A model generated the notes under the pieces. It had not been told where the DNA came from, did no database searches, and was given only the letters and a program-made list of their open reading frames with translations. This document shows, in pieces, positions 1 to 7,452 of a stretch of DNA of 28,066 nt. The DNA comes from FEN-727 sp036508635 (lineage in GTDB: Bacteria > Actinomycetota > Geothermincolia > Fen-727 > Anoxymicrobiaceae). The translations under genes were made by a program, and so were the position numbers. Each line of letters starts with the position of its first letter. Within the stretch, counting starts at the first letter, position 1. The stretch lies in NCBI GenBank assembly GCA_036508635.1, contig DATCGY010000130.1:1-28066 (forward strand), in the 5' to 3' direction.

Positions 1-100
1 GGAAATCTAACACGTTCTTTGATAAGACGAGCTCGTCCAGGCGCTGTCCGACGTATCGGGGCTTGCCGTCCTTGCTGCGTTTGCTTGCTATGTAACCCAT
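1..100 (-). CDS. Partial ORF at window edge, possibly the N-terminus of a recombinase or transposase
   Basis: The reverse strand opens with an ATG at 100 and stays open for 33 codons to the window edge. The first residues read MGYIASKRSKDGKPRYVGQ. The basic, Gly/Lys-rich 'KRSKDGKPRY' stretch resembles the N-terminal arm of many tyrosine recombinases and some IS transposases, but the residues after it do not continue that resemblance. A TATAAT hexamer lies at 107-112 on the same strand, only 6 bases before the ATG, which would fit a leaderless transcript; no good -35 box or ribosome site is seen. The family guess rests on about 19 residues and is weak. It could be a chance ORF. Confidence 0.25.
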   Translation of the reverse strand, partial: MGYIASKRSKDGKPRYVGQRLDELVLSKNVLDF

Positions 101-313
101 GGCCGGATTATACAGAACCGCACGGACAGCAATTCGGGCAACAACGTTGAAAGAAAACGCAACTTTCTCCTCATGGCCAGCATTTCTAGACCTGGAGGAG
201 TTACTGGTCGCAACTCAGAAACGTTGTAAGGAGCGATGGGGGAGCGATAGGAAGCTGGCGGCATTTCACCAATACTCAGGGGCGACCATCTTGATCGCTA
301 TCCAGGGGGACAC

Positions 314-1435
314 ATGAACGGTAATACAAATCTCGCACGAAGCGTCCTCGTGGCAACGCTGGCAATGCTTTTGCTTTCATCGTTGATGGCTCTCCCGGGC
401 TGCAGCCCGGAGGGCCAGGAGGTCATGAGGGTACAGTACCGGTGGGGACCTGCCCGCGATGCAACTATTAGCTGGAGCCACCAGGAGATCGGTTTTCCGG
501 TCAACTCCAAAGGCGGTATCGGAACTCTCTATAGCATTTCAGCCGCCGATGCGGAACACGTCTGGGCCGTTGGAAACGGCGGGGAGATAGACGCTCTGGA
601 GAATGGAACCTGGAAGCAATCGTTTGTGACCAAGCCCAATGACTTCCTATTCAGCGTGTCCGCCCTAGACAGATCGCACGTCTGGGCTGTCGGATTTAAT
701 GAACGAGAGCAATACGCGGCCATCTGGTTCTTCGACGGGACGAGCTGGAGACAACAGGCGGCCGGGGAATTCAAGGGCGTCACGCTCAACTCCGTCTACG
801 CCCTTGGCAGTAGACACGTCTGGGCTGTGGGTAAGGGTGGAACAATCCTGTTCTTTGACGGCTCGAGCTGGACAAGGCAGACGAGTGACACCAATGTCGA
901 GCTCAGGAGCGTGTCGGCGGTCAATCCCTCTCAGGTATGGGCCACGGGAATCGACGAGACGGGAGGGAAATCGGCACTCCTCTATTACGACGGCACGTCG
1001 TGGAAGAATCGGGACCCGGGAAACGGCCTCTCATTTGGTACGATTTCGGCCATCGACGCCTCCCAGGTCTGGGCGATCGGGGGGAATCGCAATCAACCCG
1101 GAAGCTCGGGCGTCTACTGCTTCGACGGCTCGCACTGGGTCCTGAGCCTCCAGGAGGCGCCGGAGTTTGTCCCGACTACTGTGTACCCTATTGCCTCAAA
1201 TAACATATTGGTGCCGGGAATGAGCTATGCACCTGGTGGACCGTACTGTGAGATAGCGCTTTTCAACGGCAGGTCATGGAACATCCAGCAGGCAGGCGTG
1301 GAGCCAGGGTACGGTTTTGACGCGATAACGGCCGCCGACCCATCGCACCTATGGGCCGTTGGCCGAGATATGGTCCCCACAGCAAGTGTTGTTTCAAGAC
1401 CATCGGAGATCTACTTCGGGACGAACCAGCATTAG
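314..1435 (+). CDS. Secreted lipoprotein with a predicted seven-bladed beta-propeller
   Basis: The 373-residue product has a basic N-terminus, a hydrophobic stretch and an LPGC lipobox with Cys30, so it should be a lipid-anchored extracytoplasmic protein. The mature part is made of repeats with a 'S-x-x-VWAVG' strand followed by a 'FFDGTSW' strand. The VWAVG-type element recurs near residues 83, 123, 169, 208, 252 and 346; the 94-residue last step is twice the usual 40-46, so one blade has diverged and seven blades are likely. This repeat style is seen in YCF48-like and other bacterial propellers and suggests a binding or scaffold role; no enzyme motif is visible. The ATG at 314 follows a GGGGG ribosome site. 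Its ligand is unknown. Confidence 0.8.
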   Translation: MNGNTNLARSVLVATLAMLLLSSLMALPGCSPEGQEVMRVQYRWGPARDATISWSHQEIGFPVNSKGGIGTLYSISAADAEHVWAVGNGGEIDALENGTWKQSFVTKPNDFLFSVSALDRSHVWAVGFNEREQYAAIWFFDGTSWRQQAAGEFKGVTLNSVYALGSRHVWAVGKGGTILFFDGSSWTRQTSDTNVELRSVSAVNPSQVWATGIDETGGKSALLYYDGTSWKNRDPGNGLSFGTISAIDASQVWAIGGNRNQPGSSGVYCFDGSHWVLSLQEAPEFVPTTVYPIASNNILVPGMSYAPGGPYCEIALFNGRSWNIQQAGVEPGYGFDAITAADPSHLWAVGRDMVPTASVVSRPSEIYFGTNQH

Positions 1436-1591
1436 TGCTCTACCGGAGGCGTTCGGCTGGAGAGGCATTGCCTTCCTCTCGCTCCGCCACGCTCTGCAAA
1501 GACCCCAGACATGCCGGGTGCCACCAGCACCATAAATGCGTCAGAATAGTGTGGGATAGCGTGGCACTTATTCTTCGAAGGGGTGATCCGG

Positions 1592-2002
1592 GTGGAGGCA
1601 ATGCTCATGCTCTGTGATTACGCGGAGGCAATCAACGGAAAGTTCTACATAATGGGTGGCGGGTGGAATGTCTGCGGGCCGGGCCTGCGGAACATGTCGG
1701 TGGCAATCCGGGTCTTTGTCCCATGGGCCGACGCTAACACCAGGTACGATCTCTCCCTCCTGTTTCAGGATGAGAACGGCAGCACCATCGCTTACGGAGA
1801 GCCACCCGTGGAAGTCAGGAACGATGGAGGTTTCGAGGTCGGAAGGCCTCCGGGAATTCCCGAAGGAACGGAACTGGACGTCACACTGGTCTTCACCTTC
1901 AACGGCCTGGCGCTCGAGCCGGACAAAGGCTATCGGTGGCAGCTCGAGATCGAAAGCGAACCGGTGCAGAGCGTCTCGTTCCGGACCGTTGACGCTCATT
2001 AG
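1592..2002 (+). CDS. DUF6941-like conserved protein of unknown function
   Basis: This product of about 136 residues begins with a block like 'EAMLMLCDYAEAINGKFYIMGGGWN', which resembles small cytosolic proteins classed as DUF6941 (start of a beta-rich domain; function unknown). The rest is beta-strand-like, with Pro/Gly turns and no catalytic motif, signal peptide or membrane helix. A GTG at 1583 is also in frame, but the AAGGGG at 1578-1583 would overlap it. The same site sits 8 bases before the GTG at 1592, so I chose 1592. It stands alone between the lipoprotein and the flavin reductase, with about 150 bases on each side. Confidence 0.6.
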   Translation: MEAMLMLCDYAEAINGKFYIMGGGWNVCGPGLRNMSVAIRVFVPWADANTRYDLSLLFQDENGSTIAYGEPPVEVRNDGGFEVGRPPGIPEGTELDVTLVFTFNGLALEPDKGYRWQLEIESEPVQSVSFRTVDAH

Positions 2003-2172
2003 TTGATGATTAAGCCAGGCATGGTTCTTCAACTGTGCCGCGGGCGCCCGGTACTTGTAATTGTGAAGGGAGGAGCCCTCGCTCTGTAACGAATTAGAAA
2101 ACCAAAAGTCACGGTAGTCATCGGCCGTACGCGGCAGAGCACCGCACGGTTGAAAGAGGAAGGAGCTTCGCA

Positions 2173-2748
2173 ATGAAGAAGAAACTCGGCCCAAGACCCG
2201 CACTGTACCCTCTGCCTGCCACGCTCGTGGGGGCTACTGTCGGCGGTAAGCCTAACTACCTGACGGTCGCGCATGTGGGTATCATGGACCTTCGCACGGT
2301 AAGCCTCGGCATGAACAAGGCCCATCACACGAACTCAGGCATCAAGGAGAACGGCACGTTCAGCGTAAACATCCCGCCGGAGCGCCTGGTCAGGGAGACC
2401 GATTACTGCGGGCTCGTGTCAGGGACTAAGGCCGATAAGGCCCGGCTCTTCGAGACGTTCTACGGGGAGCTCGAGACCGCGCCGATGATAACGGAGTGCC
2501 CGCTCAACCTCGAGTGCCGGCTCGTCCAGACCGTCGATATGCCCAATCACGATATCTTCGTCGGGGAGGTTGTCCAGGTCTATTGCGACGAGGAGTGCCT
2601 TGAAGGTGACTCCATCGACTTTCTCAAGGTCCAGCCTCTGCTTTTTGCCATGGGCAGTCCCGGAAAGATGGCGACGTCCTCGGGCTACTACAGCCTCGGA
2701 GCGTTCCTGGCCCCGGCGTGGAACGTTGGAAAAGAACTGATGAAATAA
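2173..2748 (+). CDS. Flavin reductase family protein (flavoredoxin-like, FMN-binding split barrel)
   Basis: The 191-residue product matches flavin reductase-like FMN-binding split-barrel proteins in length and order. 'PATLVGATVGGKPNYLTVAHVG' is the first strand pair that packs on the flavin; 'IKENGTFSVNIP' is the typical family block near residue 60; 'DYCGLVSGTKADK' follows. Members use FMN to pass electrons between NAD(P)H or ferredoxin and partner proteins in the cytoplasm; the partner cannot be read here. The ATG follows GAGGAAGGAG about 9 bases upstream. The next gene, 95 bases on, is also an FMN protein, so the two may act together, although the gap is long for tight coupling. Confidence 0.85.
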   Translation: MKKKLGPRPALYPLPATLVGATVGGKPNYLTVAHVGIMDLRTVSLGMNKAHHTNSGIKENGTFSVNIPPERLVRETDYCGLVSGTKADKARLFETFYGELETAPMITECPLNLECRLVQTVDMPNHDIFVGEVVQVYCDEECLEGDSIDFLKVQPLLFAMGSPGKMATSSGYYSLGAFLAPAWNVGKELMK

Positions 2749-2843
2749 ACGTTTCGGCCTGGATCGTGCCCCGGATCTTGTTTAGCCATAAGAGTCCGAG
2801 TTCAGTACTTACGGTCAAAAGGAATTAAGACGGAGGCAGGTTA

Positions 2844-3500
2844 ATGGAAGTATTGGCGTTCAACGGGAGTCCGCGCAAGGAGTGGAACACCGCAACATTG
2901 CTGAAAAAGGCGCTCGAAGGGGCGGAAACACAGGGTGCGGAAACCGAGCTGATTCATCTCTACGACCTGGATTACAAGGGTTGTCATAGTTGTTATTCCT
3001 GCAAGCTGAAAGGGGGCAAGAGCTTCGGGAAGTGCGCAGTCATTGACGGCCTTACACCGATCCTGGAGAAGGTCAGGGATATCGACGCGCTGCTCATAGG
3101 TTTTCCGATATACATGGGAGCCGTGTGCGGTATGACACAGTCATTTCTGGAGAGACTCGTATACCCGCTGTGGGATGCAGAAAATATGAGCACTCTTCTC
3201 GAAAAGCGTATCCCCACCGGACTGATCTGCACTATGGGCGCACCTGAAAGCAGGATGAAGGAGATGGGGCTGGACCGTCGTGTCCGGACCGTGGAAATGA
3301 TGACGGGACTTGCGTTCGGCGCGGTGGAGTCGATCATCGTCACGGACACGTATCAGTACGACGACTATTCGAAGTATTCACATCAGCCTTACGTGAACCC
3401 CGAAGGGAAAGCGGAAAGACGCAGGACAGTGTTCCCACAGGAATGCGAAAAGGCGTTCGAGATGGGGGTAAGGTTAGCTGCTCCGATGAGCGAGGGTTAA
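2844..3500 (+). CDS. Flavodoxin-fold NAD(P)H-dependent reductase resembling iron-sulfur flavoprotein (Isf)
   Basis: The 218-residue product has the NADPH-dependent FMN reductase fold: a 'NGSPRKEWNTATLL' phosphate-binding loop at residues 7-20 and a 'GFPIYMGAVCGMTQSFLERL' flavin-binding segment near residues 88-107. Between them is a compact Cys cluster (Cys47, 50, 53 and 64). Iron-sulfur flavoproteins carry CX2CX2C plus a fourth Cys a few residues later, binding a 4Fe-4S cluster; here the last gap is 10 residues, longer than the usual 4-7. It is therefore an Isf-like electron carrier or reductase, with cluster binding inferred. A GGAGG ribosome site precedes the ATG. It follows the flavin reductase gene and runs into the convergent CYTH gene. 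Confidence 0.8.
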   Translation: MEVLAFNGSPRKEWNTATLLKKALEGAETQGAETELIHLYDLDYKGCHSCYSCKLKGGKSFGKCAVIDGLTPILEKVRDIDALLIGFPIYMGAVCGMTQSFLERLVYPLWDAENMSTLLEKRIPTGLICTMGAPESRMKEMGLDRRVRTVEMMTGLAFGAVESIIVTDTYQYDDYSKYSHQPYVNPEGKAERRRTVFPQECEKAFEMGVRLAAPMSEG

Positions 3501-3548
3501 GAGGCTTCTGATGGGCAACATCAAGATTACCGATATGAGCGGCTACGA

Positions 3549-4121
3549 TCAGGTATAAAGCCGGGAAGAGCCAGGCGGTGTAACCCCGGCTTCGAGCATC
3601 AGGTCCAGGTACGATCCTTCCACCAGCTCGGCCTCGGCGATACCCAGGTCACCGATCAGCTTCCCCGCGATCGACTCCGCTCTCCCCAGCGGGAAATTCT
3701 CAGGCAGGACGACCTCGATCTCCAGAAAAGAGCCGAGTTGCTCGACCTGGTCCAGATGTATGCGCGTAATATCGATAAGGAACAGGGACCTCACTTTGCG
3801 CACAACGGCCAGTACGCCCAGGGCCGCTGAAAGAAGCCTCTTCAGCTCATTCGGATCCTCGAGCACTACGATCTCGTACTCGGACATCTTCGGGCCCGGC
3901 CCGTCCGGCCGATTGTAGAAGATGAGCTCGCTTTGGTCTCCATTCGAATCCTCCAGCTCTCGTAGTTTCAGCCGCCCGGAGGGGACATTGAAGTAAGTGT
4001 CCACCTGCTTCAGGGTGTCGGTTGGTGTTCCGGCGCCCATCTGTTCGAGCCTCGAAATTACGCTTGACAGGTTTTGGACCCTCGCCTTTATCTCAACGTT
4101 CCTCAAATGGTGAACCTCCAT
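3549..4121 (-). CDS. CYTH domain protein (class IV adenylate cyclase / triphosphatase-like)
   Basis: The 190-residue product starts with 'NVEIKARV', the N-terminal ExExK-type signature of CYTH enzymes, which form a beta-tunnel that binds triphosphates and divalent metal. Further expected elements follow: 'QVDTYFNVPSGRLKLRE' around residues 40-56, 'SELIFYNRPD', 'SEYEIV' and the late 'FLEIEVVLP' strand. Relatives include CyaB-type adenylate cyclase, thiamine-triphosphatase and inorganic triphosphatase; the substrate cannot be decided from sequence. AGGGA lies about 6 bases before the ATG at 4121. It is a single gene, convergent with the Isf-like gene and divergent from the MFS gene. Confidence 0.8.
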   Translation of the reverse strand: MEVHHLRNVEIKARVQNLSSVISRLEQMGAGTPTDTLKQVDTYFNVPSGRLKLRELEDSNGDQSELIFYNRPDGPGPKMSEYEIVVLEDPNELKRLLSAALGVLAVVRKVRSLFLIDITRIHLDQVEQLGSFLEIEVVLPENFPLGRAESIAGKLIGDLGIAEAELVEGSYLDLMLEAGVTPPGSSRLYT

Positions 4122-4196
4122 GTCAGTCCCTGGCGCATATCGCGCTGCCAGTAGGACATAATTCTACATTTATATATTTCGCCAGGGGACCGTTTG

Positions 4197-4224
4197 TTGA
4201 CACCCGCGTGAGCGAAGTCATACC
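4197..4224 (+). promoter_or_regulatory. Possible promoter for the MFS gene
   Basis: A perfect TTGACA lies at 4197-4202 in the divergent gap between the CYTH and MFS genes. The best -10 match is CATACC at 4219-4224 (16-base spacer), which matches consensus at only three positions, so this call is weak. Confidence 0.3.
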
Positions 4225-4281
4225 GTTTCCGGCATAGGGTCTTATGCAGTATGACATGACGTAGCAGGAGCTCATTGGGAA

Positions 4282-5535
4282 ATGGCAGAGAAAGCTGGAA
4301 AGTCCGAAGACCTCTCGCGAGAGGTCGCAGGCGATAATCGGAAGGATGAAAAGCCGGGAAAGATCAGCCGTACGGTAAAGGTGCTGGGCTGGGTCAGCCT
4401 GTTTACCGATGCTTCATCAGAGATGATATACCCGCTCCTGCCTGTTTTCCTGACGAGTGTTCTGGGCGCAAGCGCGGCGTTCCTCGGGGTTATCGAGGGC
4501 ATAGCCGAGGGCACAGCCAGCATCCTCAAGGGTTTCTCCGGCTATATATCCGACAGGCTTGCCAAAAGAAAAGCGCTCATTGTAGCCGGGTACGGGTTAT
4601 CGGCGGTGACAAAGCCGTTTTTCGCGGCGGCGGACGCCGTGTGGCAGGTCCTGGCTGTCAGGTTGGTTGACCGCGTAGGCAAGGGCATCCGCACGGCGCC
4701 GAGAGACGCGCTGATATCCGAGACGACCAGCGCCGCCAGCCGCGGCAAGGCCTACGGCTTTCACCGTAGCATGGACACCCTGGGCGCGGTCATTGGACCC
4801 GCCATAGCGTTCCTGATGATGTGGCTGTTGCGGGGGCAGGGAAACAGCGCTTACCGGTGGGTGTTCCTCGCTGCTTTCATTCCCGGGATGATCGCTGTCG
4901 TCTTGCTCGTGACGACACTTCGCGAGAAGAAGTTTGAGGGCAAGGCGAAGTTTCCGGGCCTGCGTCTTGCCGGCTTCGATCGAAACTACAAGATGCTGTT
5001 GTTGGTGGTCGCGGTATTCACGCTCGGCAACTCGAGCGACGCGTTCCTCCTGCTGCGCGCGCAGAACCTTGGCATGAAAGCATACCTGATACCGCTTGCC
5101 TGGATGGTGTTCAACATCGTCTACGCCGGGACATCCACTCCGGGAGGCATGATCTCGGACCGCATAGGCAGGAAGAAGACGCTCCTGATCGGCTTTCCGC
5201 TCTACGCCTTGATCTACATCGGCTTCGGGTTCGCGCACCGGCTGGTCTACATATGGTTGCTGTTCGCTGTGTATGGGTTGTTCTACGGACTGACCCAGGG
5301 ATGCCTGAGCGCCTACGTTGCCGACCTCGCCCCGGCCGACGTAAAGGGAACCGCGTTCGGCGTCTATCACATGACCGTGGGCGTCTTCAGCCTGTTTGCC
5401 AGCGTCATTTTCGGTGTCATCTGGTCGAGCTCGAAGGCAAGCGGCCCGTCCGTGGCGTTTTTCTTCGGTGGCGCCCTGGCGCTCGTAGCGGCATTGCTGC
5501 TCTGGAGATTCTGCGAGGAGTGCGCAGTGCGATGA
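4282..5535 (+). CDS. Major facilitator superfamily transporter
   Basis: The 417-residue product begins with about 30 charged cytoplasmic residues and then shows about 12 hydrophobic segments, the standard MFS size. The loop between helices 2 and 3 reads 'GYISDRLAKRKALIVAGY', the MFS G-x3-D-R-x-(R/K) signature, repeated at the start of the second half as 'GMISDRIGRKKTLLIG'. 'DRVGKGIRTAPRDALI' after helix 4 marks a common bacterial subgroup of MFS proteins annotated only as general or drug-type transporters. Substrate is unknown. The ATG lies 11 bases after AGGAG. No regulator or pathway gene is adjacent except the downstream TetR unit, which has its own promoter. Confidence 0.88.
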   Translation: MAEKAGKSEDLSREVAGDNRKDEKPGKISRTVKVLGWVSLFTDASSEMIYPLLPVFLTSVLGASAAFLGVIEGIAEGTASILKGFSGYISDRLAKRKALIVAGYGLSAVTKPFFAAADAVWQVLAVRLVDRVGKGIRTAPRDALISETTSAASRGKAYGFHRSMDTLGAVIGPAIAFLMMWLLRGQGNSAYRWVFLAAFIPGMIAVVLLVTTLREKKFEGKAKFPGLRLAGFDRNYKMLLLVVAVFTLGNSSDAFLLLRAQNLGMKAYLIPLAWMVFNIVYAGTSTPGGMISDRIGRKKTLLIGFPLYALIYIGFGFAHRLVYIWLLFAVYGLFYGLTQGCLSAYVADLAPADVKGTAFGVYHMTVGVFSLFASVIFGVIWSSSKASGPSVAFFFGGALALVAALLLWRFCEECAVR

Positions 5536-5633
5536 ACCGCCCCGAGGAGGTTTGCGGCAAAACGGCGTGATCACTCGAACGTCTTGCGGGTCGTGGGACG
5601 CGCTTGAGCCACTTGACAGGGCCGGCCGCGGGC

Positions 5634-5662
5634 TTGACCGCAACGATCTTTAGGAGTATTCT
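5634..5662 (+). promoter_or_regulatory. Promoter of the tetR-ABC exporter operon
   Basis: TTGACC at 5634-5639 and TATTCT at 5657-5662 are separated by exactly 17 bases, a good sigma-70-type promoter. The operator palindromes begin at the next base, so a bound repressor would block it or transcription start. The predicted leader is about 90 bases. Confidence 0.65.
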
Positions 5663-5694
5663 GACCGACGGTCGGTACATACCGACGGTCGGTC
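5663..5694 (+). promoter_or_regulatory. Double palindromic operator for the adjacent TetR regulator
   Basis: Two identical copies of ACCGACGGTCGGT lie at 5664-5676 and 5681-5693. Each is a 13-base palindrome apart from its central base, and the centres are 17 bases apart. The whole stretch is itself nearly self-complementary. ACCGAC/GTCGGT half-sites are typical of TetR-family operators. Position right after the -10 box and 63 bases before tetR predicts autorepression, with control of the downstream ABC genes. Confidence 0.75.
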
Positions 5695-5756
5695 GTTTAA
5701 CTTCCCCCATGGCGGCGCCCGGCGCAGCGACATACGGAGAGTAGGAGAGTTCGAAG

Positions 5757-6470
5757 ATGCGGACTGTCAAGGATCACGACGAACGGATGAACGAGTTCAT
5801 CGACGTCGGCACAGAGCTCATTCTGAAGAAGGGCTATGAGAAAACGACGGTCCAGGAGATCATCGACGCGGTCGGGGTTTCGAAGGGTGCTTTCTATCAC
5901 TACTTCTCCTCAAAGGAGGACCTTCTGGACGCCGGATCGGAGCGACTGGTCGGCGCGGTGATCGATAGCATAGAGCAAGGGATTGAGGGAAAGGACCTCC
6001 CCGCGGACGCGAAGCTGAGGGAGTTCCTCGCGGCCTCCTGGCAGTGGAAGAGCGAGAACCTGGAGTACGTCCGGGTCTTCGCCCCAATCCTTTTCAGGGA
6101 AGAGAACGCACGCCTGATGAAAAGGGCGTTCGACAGGTCGCGCGAGCTTTGCACCCCAATCCTCAGGGGGCTGGTGCAGCAGGGGATCGATGAGGGCGTA
6201 TTCGACGTGAAGTTCACCGCCGACGCGGTTGACCTGACGCTGATGCTCATGTTCGCCTCCGTTGAGGCCTGGGTTGAGATCGCGAGCCTGAAGGAAAAAC
6301 CGGCGGAGAAGGCGAGGCGCCTGAGGAGAAGGTTCGCGCTGATACTGGAGACCATCGAGAAGCTGCTTGGCGCCAGGCCGGGATCTCTCGGCAGCGCACC
6401 CGATTCATACATCAAGAAGATTTCAATGCTCGACCTGGAAGACCTGATGGAAGGGGCGACTCGCACGTAG
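5757..6470 (+). CDS. TetR/AcrR family transcriptional repressor
   Basis: The 237-residue product has the N-terminal TetR helix-turn-helix: 'ELILKKGYEKTTVQEIIDAVGVSKGAFYHYFSSKEDLL' at about residues 22-59, with the usual 'GxFYHYF' recognition-helix ending. The rest is a helical ligand-binding and dimerisation domain whose inducer cannot be predicted. GGAG/AGGAGAG precedes the ATG. It lies just upstream of an ABC-2 ATPase and permease, 52 bases away, and behind the double palindromic operator, so it very probably represses itself and the exporter and is released by an exported compound. Confidence 0.9.
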   Translation: MRTVKDHDERMNEFIDVGTELILKKGYEKTTVQEIIDAVGVSKGAFYHYFSSKEDLLDAGSERLVGAVIDSIEQGIEGKDLPADAKLREFLAASWQWKSENLEYVRVFAPILFREENARLMKRAFDRSRELCTPILRGLVQQGIDEGVFDVKFTADAVDLTLMLMFASVEAWVEIASLKEKPAEKARRLRRRFALILETIEKLLGARPGSLGSAPDSYIKKISMLDLEDLMEGATRT

Positions 6471-6522
6471 AGCGCATGACCGATACACCGCTGAGGATCG
6501 TTGTGACGGGAATGGAGAGCAC

Positions 6523-7452
6523 GTGGAAACAGTAATTCACTTCGAAGGCCTGAGCAAGGATTACGGCTCGCTGACGGCGCTCGCCCCGCTCGACCTCGAC
6601 GTCGGCAGAGGAGAGGTAATGGGCTACCTTGGCCCGAACGGCGCGGGCAAGACCACGACGATCCGCCTCATCCTCGGGCTGATCAGGCCGACCCTGGGAA
6701 GCGCCTCCATCTTCGGGATGGATTGCCAGAAGCAGAAGGTCGAGGTGCACAAGCGTATAGCCTATGTCCCGGGAGAGGCGATGTTGTGGCCGTCGCTGAC
6801 GGGCATGGAGACGCTCCACCTTCTCGGAAAGGTGCACGGAGGGGTCGACCCGGAATACCGCGACGAGCTCGTTGAGCGCTTCAAGTTCGACCCGAGCAAG
6901 AAAGTGCGCACGTACTCGAAAGGCAACCGGCAGAAGATCGGCATCATAGCCGCGTTCATGACTCGTGCCGACCTGCTGGTGCTCGACGAGCCGACGAGCG
7001 GCCTTGACCCGCTGATGGAGCAGGCTTTCCGCCTGAGTGTAACCGAGGCAAAGGACAACGGCCAGACCGTTTTTCTCTCGTCGCACATCCTGGCAGAGGT
7101 CGAAGCGCTGTGCGACCGGCTGGCCATACTGAGGGTCGGCAAGCTGGTCGAGCTGGGCACCCTGGCCGAGATGCGGCACCTGTCTTCTGTGACGGTGGAG
7201 GCGACGTTCGACGGGGCACCGCCGGATATTGGGAACATCGAGGGTATCAGCCGGGTCCACGTCGCGGGTCACCAGGTGACATGCCAGGTACGCGGAGAGA
7301 TTGCCCCGCTGCTCTCGGTGCTTGCGGCCGAGCGCCCTAAAACGCTCGTAAGCCGCGAGCCCTCGCTCGAAGAGCTTTTCCTCGCGCTGTACGGAGAGGA
7401 AAACAATAGTACCGGGGAGGCGCGAGCAAGGGAGCAGGGCAATGGGAGCTGA
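6523..7452 (+). CDS. ABC-2 type exporter ATP-binding protein
   Basis: The 309-residue product carries Walker A 'GPNGAGKT' at 37-44, Walker B 'LLVLDEP' with Asp155/Glu156, D-loop 'SGLD' and the 'SSH' switch histidine. The signature motif is 'YSKGNRQK' in place of LSGGQ, a variant common in drug-exporter ATPases (DrrA/CcmA type), so it is not a defect. An extra C-terminal domain of about 90 residues is also typical of that group. It starts with GTG at 6523 just after GGAGAG. Its end overlaps the permease start by 11 bases, indicating translational coupling. Together they form an ATP-driven exporter, probably for a hydrophobic or antibiotic-like compound. Confidence 0.9.
   Translation: METVIHFEGLSKDYGSLTALAPLDLDVGRGEVMGYLGPNGAGKTTTIRLILGLIRPTLGSASIFGMDCQKQKVEVHKRIAYVPGEAMLWPSLTGMETLHLLGKVHGGVDPEYRDELVERFKFDPSKKVRTYSKGNRQKIGIIAAFMTRADLLVLDEPTSGLDPLMEQAFRLSVTEAKDNGQTVFLSSHILAEVEALCDRLAILRVGKLVELGTLAEMRHLSSVTVEATFDGAPPDIGNIEGISRVHVAGHQVTCQVRGEIAPLLSVLAAERPKTLVSREPSLEELFLALYGEENNSTGEARAREQGNGS

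Noticed and set aside
99..317. 72-codon ORF overlapping the lipoprotein start by ATGA
   Set aside because: No ribosome site, no motif, and composition unlike the neighbouring genes; it is probably a leader region.
3511..3558. 15-codon frame MGNIKITDMSGYDQV after the Isf-like gene
   Set aside because: Too short and without a homologue I recognise; it might be a decayed gene start but cannot be supported.
4597..5643. 348-codon reverse frame antisense to the MFS transporter
   Set aside because: Low-complexity, Arg/Gln/His-rich translation with no domain; the forward MFS protein explains the region.
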